From NCBI GenBank assembly GCA_946885605.1, contig CAMPGR010000001.1:1-64000 (forward strand): a DNA stretch of 64,000 nucleotides. Direction: 5' to 3'. The position numbers were made by a program, and so were the translations under genes. The notes under the pieces were generated by a model. That model ran no database searches. It was given only the letters and a program-made list of their open reading frames with translations, and was not told the DNA's origin. The stretch is from an uncultured Pseudomonadota bacterium. Lineage in GTDB: Bacteria; Pseudomonadota; Gammaproteobacteria; Burkholderiales; SG8-41. Below, in pieces: positions 56,263 through 64,000 of this stretch (position 1 is the stretch's first letter; every line of letters starts with the position of its first letter).

Positions 56263-56877
56263 ATGGACTACGAACTCGTGAGGAACGTCAACGCGGCTGC
56301 GATCACGCGTTTTCACGATGCAGCCTTGTGCCCCGCCACCGCGCACGCCGAACGCGATCGCAGCTTCGAAGCGGTGTGGCAGAAGATAGACGAGAATCAC
56401 CGCTGCAACGCGCTGCTGTGGATGGAAGAGGACAAGGCGCGGCGCATGGACGTCGCGGATGCCTACATTGCCGCGTGCAAGCGCCGTATCGACCGTTACA
56501 ACCAGCAGCGCAACGACGCCGTGGAAGCGATCGACGAGCGCCTGCTGCAAGCCCTGGGGCGGCTCCCCCGTCACAGCGGCGCGCGGCTGCACAGCGAGAC
56601 AGCGGGCGCCATGATCGACCGGCTCTCGATCCTTTCGCTCAAGATCCACCATATGCGCATGCACGCCGAAGCGGCGGGTGAAGATGCGGCGCGTTGCCGC
56701 GCGAAGCTGGTGTCGCTCGTGGAGCAGCGCGTGGACCTTGCGCGCTGCTTCGATGAATTGATCGCCGGCGCGGCGCTCGGGATCGTCTACTTCAAGGTTT
56801 ACCGCCAGCACAAGATGTACAACGATCCGGCGCTGAATCCCTACCTGTCGATGAAGCGGGACGGGCTGGTTGCGTGA
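56263..56877 (+). CDS. DUF4254-like protein in glycan cluster
   Basis: This 204-aa helical protein matches the DUF4254 pattern. FEAVWQKIDENHRCNALLWMEEDKARR is followed by IAACKRRIDRYNQQRND, GAMIDRLSILSLKIHHM and a C-terminal FKVYRQHKMYNDP. No catalytic function is established. It is commonly found with glycosyltransferase genes, as here, and is translationally coupled to the GT2 gene that overlaps its stop. Confidence 0.85.
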   Translation: MDYELVRNVNAAAITRFHDAALCPATAHAERDRSFEAVWQKIDENHRCNALLWMEEDKARRMDVADAYIAACKRRIDRYNQQRNDAVEAIDERLLQALGRLPRHSGARLHSETAGAMIDRLSILSLKIHHMRMHAEAAGEDAARCRAKLVSLVEQRVDLARCFDELIAGAALGIVYFKVYRQHKMYNDPALNPYLSMKRDGLVA

Positions 56878-57716
56878 CTTCGCAATCGCGCGTCGACGTC
56901 CTCATCCCGACGTGCAACCGTCCCGCCGCGCTGGCGGTGACGTTGACCGCGCTCTTCGCACAGAACTTTCCTTCCTTGCGGGTGGTGGTGTCCGACCAGG
57001 GCGAGGCGGAAGCATGCGCGGCCGGCGAAGTTCGCGCGATGGCGCGGCTCCTGGCGAGTCGCGGCGTCGCAATCGAGCTTCACCGACACCTGCCGCGACG
57101 AGGGCTGGCGGAGCAGCGCGATTTTCTGCTCGGACGGGCCGCGGCCCAGTACGTACTTTTCCTCGACGACGATGTGGTGCTGGAGCCGGACCTCATTGCA
57201 CGCATGGTGCGCGCGCTCCGGCGTGCCGGCTGCGGCTTTGTCGGGAGCGCGTTGCACGGCTTGAGCTTTCGCGACGACAGGCGGCCCCACGAAGAGGCGA
57301 TCGAGTTCTGGGAGGACGGCGTCGTGCCGGAAACGATAGAGCCCGACGGGCCCCAGTGGGCGCGGCACCGTTTGCACAATGCGGCGAACCTGTACCATGT
57401 TCAGGAACGGCTCGCACTCTGCGCCGGAACGCAGAAGTACTATCGCATCGCATGGATCGGCGGCTGCGTGCTCTACGATGCGGAGAAGCTGCGCGATAGC
57501 GGCGGCTTCGGCTTCTGGCGGGAACTGCCTCCCGAGCACAGTGGCGAGGACGTGCTCGCGCAGTTGCGCGTCATGGCGCGCCATGGCGGCTGCGGCCTGA
57601 TTCCCTCGGGTGCATATCACCTCGAGCTGCCCACCACCGTGCCGCACCGCGACATCGATGCGCCGAAGTATCTGCGCGCCCATGCGCTGCGCGAGCCCGA
57701 GGAGGTGCAAGCTTGA
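56874..57716 (+). CDS. GT2-family glycosyltransferase
   Basis: This 280-aa GT-A enzyme has VDVLIPTCNRPAALAVTL, RGLAEQRDFLLGRA and LFLDDDVVLEPD (metal-binding DDD). WIGGCVLYDAEKLRDSGGF and HSGEDVLAQLR follow. It starts at a GTG overlapping the DUF4254 stop and ends overlapping the TTG of the next GT9 gene. The three genes form a compact unit, likely adding sugars to a lipid-linked acceptor. Confidence 0.88.
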   Translation: MTSQSRVDVLIPTCNRPAALAVTLTALFAQNFPSLRVVVSDQGEAEACAAGEVRAMARLLASRGVAIELHRHLPRRGLAEQRDFLLGRAAAQYVLFLDDDVVLEPDLIARMVRALRRAGCGFVGSALHGLSFRDDRRPHEEAIEFWEDGVVPETIEPDGPQWARHRLHNAANLYHVQERLALCAGTQKYYRIAWIGGCVLYDAEKLRDSGGFGFWRELPPEHSGEDVLAQLRVMARHGGCGLIPSGAYHLELPTTVPHRDIDAPKYLRAHALREPEEVQA

Positions 57717-58819
57717 ATGGCGGCGAATCGACACTGCCGCCGATATGCGGCGATGCGCCGATGTGCGGCGATGTGCGCCGAATCGTGGTTCTGCGCGCGA
57801 ACGGCGTCGGGGATTTCATTTTTGCGCTGCCCGCCATCGCCGCACTACGGACGACCTACCCCCAAGCGCAGATCATCTTCCTCGGCAAGGCCTGGCATGC
57901 GTCGTTCCTGCACGAGCGCCCATGCGGCATCGATGAGGTGATCGCAGTCCCGCCGGTCCATGGCTTGACGGCCGCATCCGCCGATGCGGAATGCCCCGCG
58001 ACCAACGCTCAATTCTTCGCCCGCATGCGAGCCTACCGCTTCGACCTTGCGCTCCAGATGCACGGCGGCGGTCGCTACGCCAATCCTTTCGTAAGACAGT
58101 TGGGGGCGCGCCTGACGTTTGGCGCACGCACAGCGGATGCGGCGCCGCTCGACCGCTGGGTTCTTTACCAACCGCTGCAGAACGAGAGAATGAGGCTCCT
58201 CGAGGTCGCGAATCTTGCCGGTGCGCGCACCGATCGACTCGAACCGCGCCTGCCGCTGACGCCGCGCGACTTTCGCGAACTTGCCGAGCACTGGCAGCCG
58301 GACGACAGCCCGCTCGTGGTGATGCAGCCGGGGGCAACCGACCAGCGCCGCTACTGGCCGGCGGAAAAATTTGCGGCCGTAGCGGATGCGCTCGCCGCAG
58401 AAGGCGCCCTCATCGCCGTGAACGGGATCGAATCCGAACGCCAGGTGACCGCTCAGCTGGTCGCTGCCATGCGCACGGCGGCCATCGACCTTACCGGCGC
58501 CCTGTCGCTCTCTGCGCTCGCGGCGCTCATCTCGAAAGCCCGTCTCGTCGTGGGGAACGATTCGGGTCCGTTGCACCTCGCGCAGGCGCTCGGTACGCCG
58601 ACCGTGGGCGTCTACTGGTTTACAAACCTTCTCCGCTCCGCGCCGCTTGCGTGGCGCAGCAGCCGCTGCGCTGTCGCGGTGAGAACGCAATGCCCGGTCT
58701 GCGGGTGCGAAAACGTGCACGCGCGCTGTGCGCACGATGTCTCGTTCGTGAGCGAAGTGCCGGTGGATGAGGTGATCGCGCTCGCGCTCGAGCTCTACCG
58801 GGACGGGCAACGGGACTGA
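57713..58819 (+). CDS. GT9-family (heptosyltransferase-like) glycosyltransferase 4
   Basis: This 368-aa GT9 enzyme contains IVVLRANGVGDFIFALPAIAAL, VMQPGATDQRRYWP, LVVGNDSGPLHLAQALGTPTVG and a Cys-rich tail (CPVCGCENVHARC). The TTG start at 57713 overlaps the previous stop. The first 22 residues include a duplicated CGD unit from an 18-bp tandem repeat, and an in-frame ATG at 57761 could be the true start. Confidence 0.88.
   Translation: MNGGESTLPPICGDAPMCGDVRRIVVLRANGVGDFIFALPAIAALRTTYPQAQIIFLGKAWHASFLHERPCGIDEVIAVPPVHGLTAASADAECPATNAQFFARMRAYRFDLALQMHGGGRYANPFVRQLGARLTFGARTADAAPLDRWVLYQPLQNERMRLLEVANLAGARTDRLEPRLPLTPRDFRELAEHWQPDDSPLVVMQPGATDQRRYWPAEKFAAVADALAAEGALIAVNGIESERQVTAQLVAAMRTAAIDLTGALSLSALAALISKARLVVGNDSGPLHLAQALGTPTVGVYWFTNLLRSAPLAWRSSRCAVAVRTQCPVCGCENVHARCAHDVSFVSEVPVDEVIALALELYRDGQRD
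57739..57774 (+). repeat. 18-bp tandem duplication in the GT9 N-terminus
   Basis: Two adjacent 18-base units differ at two positions. They encode P-I-C-G-D-A and P-M-C-G-D-V, just before the conserved GT9 start RRIVVLRANG. The second unit carries the in-frame ATG at 57761. Confidence 0.75.
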
Positions 58820-58831
58820 ACCCGCCGACGC

Positions 58832-59632
58832 CTAGAGATAGGCGCCCGCATATCCGCGATAGGGATTGCCGTAGACCTCGCGGCCTTCCCGGCGATGGCG
58901 CGCCATGAAGCGGTCGATATGAGCGGGCGGCGCGCCCTTGAGCATCTCCTTGAGTTCCCCGCCCCGTGAAAGCTCGCGATAACGCACCGGGCGCCCCCCG
59001 TAGGCTGCACCCTCGGCAAGGTCGGTGGGCACTTCGGTCGGATCGAGAAACACGCTCTCGTCGAATTCCGAATCGTAATAGCGCCGCACCTGCTTCGCCG
59101 CGTGAAGTATGCCCTCCACGACGTCCCCGAAGCTGCGGTCGCTCACGCGCGCCCGCCACGAGGCGCGCAGAAAGAGCAACTCAGCGGGGTCGACGCCGGG
59201 GCACGCGCCGCGATACGCGGCGGTCAGACAGTGATCGGCGGCGGCAATGAGCTTGTGCGTCTCGCTGGCATCCATTTCGAGCAGGCGCAGCGTCTGGCCG
59301 ATCGACGCACCATCGAGATAGCGCTCGGGGGGTGCCGCATAGCCAGGATCTCCCGGGTTGTGATGATCGACGCGCATCGCCGGCTCACGTCTCTCGACCG
59401 AGCATTCCACGAACACCGCGGGGACGTGCGGCGGGAAGACCGATTCGCGCGCGCGGCCGGAGGGGCCGAGCTGCACCACCGCGTTCGCATCGTAAGCACT
59501 GCGCGGCGTCACCGGGGCCTGCCCCTTGGCCGCGTAGACGAACGGCCGATCGCGCGCGGCAAGCACCGAGGCGATCTCGCGCATTTCGGGATCGCGGGCC
59601 CCCAGAACAAAGAGCGCTTGCTTATCGACCAT
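58832..59632 (-). CDS. Protein of unknown function with DHH-like motif
   Basis: This 266-aa protein is not recognised with certainty. It has a VDHHNPGDPGY segment reminiscent of DHH phosphoesterases, and later DHCLTAAYRGACPG. The N-terminus (ALFVLGARDPEMREI) looks Rossmann-like, and the C-terminus is basic with HRREGREVYGNPYRG. No signal peptide or membrane helix. It is convergent with the GT9 gene and separated from treZ by about 120 bases. A nucleotide-binding or hydrolase role is possible. Confidence 0.6.
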   Translation of the reverse strand: MVDKQALFVLGARDPEMREIASVLAARDRPFVYAAKGQAPVTPRSAYDANAVVQLGPSGRARESVFPPHVPAVFVECSVERREPAMRVDHHNPGDPGYAAPPERYLDGASIGQTLRLLEMDASETHKLIAAADHCLTAAYRGACPGVDPAELLFLRASWRARVSDRSFGDVVEGILHAAKQVRRYYDSEFDESVFLDPTEVPTDLAEGAAYGGRPVRYRELSRGGELKEMLKGAPPAHIDRFMARHRREGREVYGNPYRGYAGAYL

Positions 59633-59754
59633 AAATCACGTTTCCCTGGATGAACGGCGTGCAGGCACGCAAGACTCGTTCCTGAACCGACAGCGCATGC
59701 TGGATATCGCGTCACGCGCGGCGCGAGGAACAAACGCCGCGACGTAGCGCTCGT

Positions 59755-61680
59755 ATGAGTGTCTTTCCGCATCCCGGAAGCATGGACATGAATCGCATAT
59801 CACGACGGCTTCCGGTGGGAGCGGAAATCCAACCCACGGGAAGCGTGCACTTCCGGGTGTGGGCGCCGCGCGCGAAGCGCGTAGAGGTGGTATTGGAGTC
59901 GGTGCGCGGCGGACAACCGCTCGCGCGGCCACTCGAACCCGAGGCCGGCGGATATTTTTCCGGGCGCGTCGCGGACGCGCAAGCGGGCACCCGGTATCGC
60001 TACCGCCTCGACGGCGGGAACGCGCTTCCCGACCCTGCTTCGCGTTTTCAGCCCGAAGGCCCGCATGGCGCATCCGAAGTCGTGGATCCCGGCGCCTTTC
60101 GCTGGGCCGACGACGCCTGGCACGGCGTGAGCCTCGAAGGGCAGGTGATCTACGAGATGCACGTGGGAACCTTCACCCGGGCTGGCACATGGGAAGCGGC
60201 ATCGCGCGAGCTCGAAGAGCTCGCGGCGCTCGGCATCACCGCGATCGAAATGATGCCCGTCGCCGAATTTCCGGGGCGCTATGGCTGGGGCTACGATGGC
60301 GTGGATCTGTATGCGCCGACACGGGTGTACGGCCGCCCCGACGATCTGCGCCGCTTCGTCGACCGGGCCCACGCGGTCGGCCTCGCGGTGATACTCGACG
60401 TCGTCTACAACCACGTCGGCCCGGACGGCAGTTATTTCAGGGCGTACTCGCCGTACTACTTCACCGACCGCTATGACAACGAGTGGGGCGAGCCGCTCGA
60501 CTTCGACGGCGAGTGCAGCGGCCCGGTACGTGAGTTCTTCGTGTCCAACGCCGGGTACTGGGTGGACGAGTTTCACATGGACGGGTTGCGCCTCGACGCG
60601 ACGCAGCAGGTGTTCGATGCTTCCAAGGTCCACGTGCTGCGCGAAATCACCGCGCGGGTCAGAAGCGCGGCGCGCGGACGCGGGACGCTGGTGATCGCGG
60701 AGAACGAGCCGCAGCACACGGCTCTCGTGCGGCCCGTTAGCGATGGCGGTCATGGCATGGACGCCCTCTGGAACGACGATTTCCACCATACTGCGATGGT
60801 CGCGCTGACCGGGCGAAACGAGGGCTATTACACCGATTACCTCGGTACGCCGCAGGAGCTCATCTCCACGGTGAAATGGGGGTATCTTTACCAGGGGCAG
60901 CACTACGTGTGGCAGAAGAAGCGGCGCGGCACCCCGGCGCTCGACATCCGGCCCGCCGCGTTCGTCAACTACATCCAGAACCACGATCAGATCGCGAATT
61001 CGGGCTTCGGCGTGCGCGCGCATTGCCTGACGAGCCCCGGGCGCTATCGCGCGATCACCGCGCTGCTGCTGCTCGCACCGGGGACGCCGATGCTCTTCCA
61101 GGGACAGGAGTTCGCCGCTTCGAGCCCGTTTTTGTATTTCGCGGACCACAAGCCGGATCTCGCCGCATCGGTAAAGAAAGGCCGTGCCCAGTTCGTGGCC
61201 CAGTTCCGGAGCCTCGCGACACCCGAGGCGCAGGCGCGGCTTCCCGACCCGGGAGATGTGGCGAACTTCGAGCGGTGCAAGCTCGATTTCGAGGAGCGCC
61301 GGCGCCACGCCGCGGCGTACGCGCTCCACCGCGATCTCCTCGAGCTGCGGCGCGAAGACCCGGTCTTTCGTGCGCAGGGCGCCGGCGCGATCGACGGCGC
61401 GGTGCTGGGCGAGGAAGCGCTCGTCCTGCGCTTCTTCGCTGCGGACCACGCGGACCGGCTGCTCCTGGTGAACTTCGGCCGCGACATCCACTTCGCACCC
61501 GCACCGCAACCGCTCCTCGCCCCTCCGCCCGACCGCGCGTGGAAGACGCTCTGGTCGAGCGAGGATCCGCGCTATGGCGGAAGCGGGACTCCGCCGCTCG
61601 ACACGGAAGAAGGGTGGCGAATTCCGGGTCACGCCGCAGTCGTGCTCGCGTCGGCGCCGCGCGAAGCCCGCCCTCTGTAA
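59755..61680 (+). CDS. treZ: Malto-oligosyltrehalose trehalohydrolase
   Basis: This GH13 enzyme of about 641 aa releases trehalose from malto-oligosyltrehalose. An N-terminal carbohydrate-binding domain (FRVWAPRAKRVEVVLE) precedes the catalytic barrel. DVVYNHVGPDGSYF, GLRLDATQQVF (nucleophile Asp), IAENEP (Glu) and IQNHDQIAN are the conserved regions, and YEMHVGTFTRAGTW is typical of TreZ. The partner treY is not in the window. The start may instead be an ATG at 59782 or 59788. Confidence 0.92.
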   Translation: MSVFPHPGSMDMNRISRRLPVGAEIQPTGSVHFRVWAPRAKRVEVVLESVRGGQPLARPLEPEAGGYFSGRVADAQAGTRYRYRLDGGNALPDPASRFQPEGPHGASEVVDPGAFRWADDAWHGVSLEGQVIYEMHVGTFTRAGTWEAASRELEELAALGITAIEMMPVAEFPGRYGWGYDGVDLYAPTRVYGRPDDLRRFVDRAHAVGLAVILDVVYNHVGPDGSYFRAYSPYYFTDRYDNEWGEPLDFDGECSGPVREFFVSNAGYWVDEFHMDGLRLDATQQVFDASKVHVLREITARVRSAARGRGTLVIAENEPQHTALVRPVSDGGHGMDALWNDDFHHTAMVALTGRNEGYYTDYLGTPQELISTVKWGYLYQGQHYVWQKKRRGTPALDIRPAAFVNYIQNHDQIANSGFGVRAHCLTSPGRYRAITALLLLAPGTPMLFQGQEFAASSPFLYFADHKPDLAASVKKGRAQFVAQFRSLATPEAQARLPDPGDVANFERCKLDFEERRRHAAAYALHRDLLELRREDPVFRAQGAGAIDGAVLGEEALVLRFFAADHADRLLLVNFGRDIHFAPAPQPLLAPPPDRAWKTLWSSEDPRYGGSGTPPLDTEEGWRIPGHAAVVLASAPREARPL

Positions 61681-61755
61681 AAGCTGCATCGCCGTTGTAA
61701 GACTTGCTGCTCGTCGTTGCGACGAGTACGCGAGCGGTTCACTGAGATATCGCAT

Positions 61756-62051
61756 GGTGTGCAAACGCCGTGTGCCGATGTCACCGGCGTCGAATCGATC
61801 GGCTTGCTGCAAGTCGTGAGCGACCCGAAGACGACGGTCGATCAGTCGCTCCACGCGATCCTCGTCGCCGAGCTTGCCGATAACGCGGGCGGGGAGGAGC
61901 TGATCGCCTTAGCCAGGGAAATGGGGCAGGATGACATGACGCGGCAGCTCGAGGGCCGCGTTGGCAGGAGGAACGGCAGCATCTCGCATGCGTGCGCCGC
62001 TGGCACGAGGAGGCGACACTCGCCGAAGCCCGCATGACGGAGACCGCCTGA
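61756..62051 (+). pseudogene. C-terminal remnant of a ferritin-like family protein
   Basis: The stretch reads GVQTPCADVTGVESIGLLQVV, then TTVDQSLHAILVAELADNAG and LIALAREMGQDDMTRQ. These resemble the second half of a ferritin-like family seen in proteobacteria. Near 61955-61975 the frame breaks, and the next frame gives EERQHLACVRRWHEEATLAEA with a stop at 62049-62051. The break fits one missing base or two extra G. The N-terminal helices are absent, and no start codon or ribosome site is evident. It sits between treZ and a DUF1080-type gene. The family assignment is from memory. Confidence 0.55.
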
Positions 62052-62090
62052 GAAAAGCGCCGGAGCAACCCGTTCGCGTGGGGCGCGCGA

Positions 62091-62684
62091 TCAGTCCGGA
62101 AGCTCGACGCGGATGTTGTGAAACCACGCCTCGGTGCCGTGGTGCTGGAGCACGATGTGCCCTTCCGCCGCGCGGGCGAACTCCGGAAAGTCGCGGAACT
62201 TCGTTTGCGCGAGCTTCGCGCGCAAGCGCTCGTCCTCCAGGTCGCAGCCGAGCACGCGTACGCCGTTCAGCCAGTGCTCGACGCGCGGGCCGCGCACGCT
62301 CACGCGCGCCACGTTGAAGAGACCCGGCGGGCAGGGCGGCACGTCGTGCGGCGCCTCGAGCGCGTAGAGCGCCCCGCATGATGTCTCGGGCACCTGCCCG
62401 TCGGGGTGCCCGGCGTTGTCGAGGAGTTGCATCTCGGGTCCGCTCTTCCACGGCGCATCGAGCTCTTCGGACACATGGTAGAACACGCCGGAATTGCCGC
62501 CGAGCGGCAGGCGCCAGTGAAAGCTCAGGTCGAAATCTCCGTAAATATCGCGGGTGATCAGGCTCACGCAATCCTTCACGGGAAGCGCGTGCAGGATGTC
62601 GCCTTCCACCGCCCAGCTTGCACCGGGAAAATGGGCGCGGCGGTAACCGCGCCACGTCCTGTACGTCAGCAACCGTCCGCTCAC
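62091..62684 (-). CDS. DUF1080 (3-keto-disaccharide hydrolase-like) protein
   Basis: This 197-aa protein of the DUF1080 jelly-roll fold has TWRGYRRAHFPGASWAVEGDILHAL, DFDLSFHWRLPLGGNSGVFYHV and GPEMQLLDNAGHPDGQ. VEHWLNGVRVLGCDL and HHGTEAWFHNIRV follow. Relatives hydrolyse 3-keto-glycosides. No signal peptide is included if it starts at the GTG 62684 (after AGGA, five bases); a longer start would overlap the divergent gene. The length is close to the domain alone. Confidence 0.8.
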   Translation of the reverse strand: MSGRLLTYRTWRGYRRAHFPGASWAVEGDILHALPVKDCVSLITRDIYGDFDLSFHWRLPLGGNSGVFYHVSEELDAPWKSGPEMQLLDNAGHPDGQVPETSCGALYALEAPHDVPPCPPGLFNVARVSVRGPRVEHWLNGVRVLGCDLEDERLRAKLAQTKFRDFPEFARAAEGHIVLQHHGTEAWFHNIRVELPD

Positions 62685-62811
62685 GATGATCCTCGGTATC
62701 GCGTAAAACTGAAGGTTTGAACCGCGCGCCGCGCAGGAGGTTCGCACCGGGCGCCGGAACTCCCCGTGCCGGGGGGCGATCCAAAAGATGTCCCCCTCAT
62801 CATCCACGGCC

Positions 62812-63279
62812 ATGTCACTGCATGCCCTCGTCCTTCGTGTGAACGGCGTCGAGCGCGCCATCGAGGTCGAGCCGCGCCGAACGCTGCTCGATGCGCTGCG
62901 GCACGATCTCGAGTTGACCGGAGCGAAGAAGGGCTGCGACATGGGTAACTGCGGCGCCTGCACGGTCCTCATGGACGGCCGCGCGATATATGCCTGTCTC
63001 GCGCTCGCCGTCGAATGCGCCGGTCGCGCCGTGACGACCATCGAAGGGCTCGCACGGGACGGCGTGCTCGATCCGGTGCAGCACGCGTTCATCGAAGCCG
63101 ACGCGTTCCAGTGCGGCTACTGCACGCCGGGCCAGATCCTGAGCGTCAAGGCGCTGCTCAACGAAGTTCGCGAGCCGAGCGACGAGCAGATCGCACGCGC
63201 GGTGTCCGGAAACCTCTGTCGCTGCGGCGCGTATCGCAACATCATGCGCGCGGCGCGCCTCGCCGCGGGACGGCGATGA
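62812..63279 (+). CDS. (2Fe-2S) subunit of a molybdenum hydroxylase
   Basis: This 155-aa protein is the small iron-sulfur subunit of the CO/xanthine dehydrogenase family. The first cluster is in KKGCDMGNCGACTVLMDG and the second in QCGYCTPGQIL and NLCRCGAYRNI. It passes electrons from the molybdopterin subunit encoded next. The ATG at 62812 starts MSLHALVLRVNG. It overlaps the large subunit gene by ATGA. Confidence 0.95.
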   Translation: MSLHALVLRVNGVERAIEVEPRRTLLDALRHDLELTGAKKGCDMGNCGACTVLMDGRAIYACLALAVECAGRAVTTIEGLARDGVLDPVQHAFIEADAFQCGYCTPGQILSVKALLNEVREPSDEQIARAVSGNLCRCGAYRNIMRAARLAAGRR

Positions 63280-64000
63280 AGCGCGAAGCGCAGCGCGCCG
63301 TGACCGGCGAGCCGCACCCGCGGCTCGAGGGCGGCGAAAAAGTGACCGGGCGCGCGGAGTATTCCTCGGACGTGCGGCTGCCGGGACAGCTCTATGCGCG
63401 CGTGCTGAGAAGCCCGCTGCCCCATGCGCGGATCTCGCGCATCGACATGACGCGCGCCCAATCGCTGCCGGGCGTACACGCCGTGCTCTCGATCGCCAAT
63501 GCGCCGGAAATAGACTGGTACGAAAACACGCGCCTTTTCGATCGCACCCTTCGCTTCAACGGGGATGAAGTGGCCGCGGTCGCCGCGGAATCCGAGGAGC
63601 TCGCCGAAGAGGCGCTTCTTGCGATCGATGTCGAATACGAGCCTTTGCCCTTCGCCGTCACCATCGATGCGGGGATGCGCGGAGAACCCGTCGTCGAAGC
63701 GCGCGGGGATGCGGCCCGCGGACTGCGCGAGGCGGATGTCGTGATCGATGCCCTCTATACCACGCAGTGCGCGTTGCACAACGCGCTCGAGCCTCACGGG
63801 TGCACCGCGGTCTGGGAGGGCGAAACGCTCGTGCTCTACGAGTCGACGCAGGGCATCTATGCCGTGCGCAGGACGGTGGCGGAGAAGCTCAACCTCGTGG
63901 AGGACGCGGTGCGCGTCATCACGCAGCACATGGGTGGAGGTTTCGGCGCGAAGCAGATCGCGTGGAAGCATAGCGTGATCGCGGCGCTGCTCGCGAAGGA
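63276..64000 (+). CDS. Molybdopterin-binding subunit of xanthine/CO dehydrogenase-type enzyme (partial)
   Basis: This is the N-terminal 241 residues of the large catalytic subunit, cut by the window end. PRLEGGEKVTGRAEYSSDVRLPGQLYARVLRSPLPHARI is the family's opening, and HNALEPHGCTAVW and QHMGGGFGAKQ fit the molybdopterin-binding fold. The substrate cannot be told from this part. It overlaps the 2Fe-2S subunit gene; an FAD subunit gene may lie beyond the window. Confidence 0.95.
   Translation, partial: MKREAQRAVTGEPHPRLEGGEKVTGRAEYSSDVRLPGQLYARVLRSPLPHARISRIDMTRAQSLPGVHAVLSIANAPEIDWYENTRLFDRTLRFNGDEVAAVAAESEELAEEALLAIDVEYEPLPFAVTIDAGMRGEPVVEARGDAARGLREADVVIDALYTTQCALHNALEPHGCTAVWEGETLVLYESTQGIYAVRRTVAEKLNLVEDAVRVITQHMGGGFGAKQIAWKHSVIAALLAK

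Overview
The window is a GC-rich (about 65% by eye), gene-dense stretch of chromosome, most likely from a betaproteobacterium. The evidence is the trxA-rho-rpmE gene order, a 7Fe ferredoxin (fdxA), a Bug/TctC-type tripartite tricarboxylate receptor, a prkA-yeaH-spoVR operon and a (2Fe-2S)/molybdopterin dehydrogenase pair. The genus cannot be named from sequence alone. I see no rRNA, tRNA, insertion sequence, integrase, phage module or CRISPR array.

Layout. 0-9.3 kb: housekeeping genes (ggt, rpmE, two DUF2846-type lipoproteins, rho, trxA, fdxA) mixed with decayed genes: a nitrate-transport-receptor/TRAP-permease chimera, a twice-frameshifted phosphosulfolactate synthase-like gene and an SDR stump. 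9.3-17 kb: a glycogen-phosphorylase-type enzyme, an enolase-superfamily protein and the starvation/stress operon prkA-yeaH-spoVR. 17-32 kb: accessory metabolism with two near-duplicate amidohydrolases, a DksA/TraR-type zinc finger protein, a Spy-like protein, a quinone-oxidoreductase-like MDR, MFS, SDRs, an Hfq paralogue with a basic tail, SRAP, amine oxidase, a Bug receptor, hemerythrin, and a small Cys-rich metallothionein-like gene that the ORF sizes hide.

32.5-59 kb: a large envelope-glycan region. A forward run of overlapping genes (GT4, SDR, gmhB-like phosphatase, GT9, carbamoyltransferase, GT9, GT) leads to a UDP-xylose-synthase-like SDR and then to the most unusual gene here, an 883-residue Atm1-type ABC exporter fused to a histidine-kinase ATPase domain and a receiver domain. 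A reverse run follows (DUF883, holin-like membrane protein, ugd, GT2, PIG-L deacetylase, GT2). Further on are GH13 enzymes, two more GT9 enzymes, DUF4254, GT2 and treZ. Together ugd, the UXS-like enzyme, gmhB and four GT9 enzymes suggest assembly of a heptose- and pentose/uronate-containing surface polymer decorated by carbamoylation and deacetylation. glgP, the GH13 enzymes and treZ suggest alpha-glucan/trehalose turnover nearby. The right edge enters a molybdenum hydroxylase operon, cut at base 64000.

A recurring theme is short gene debris between intact genes: five remnants in 64 kb, several with single-base frameshifts. This could be real gene decay or, in part, assembly indels.
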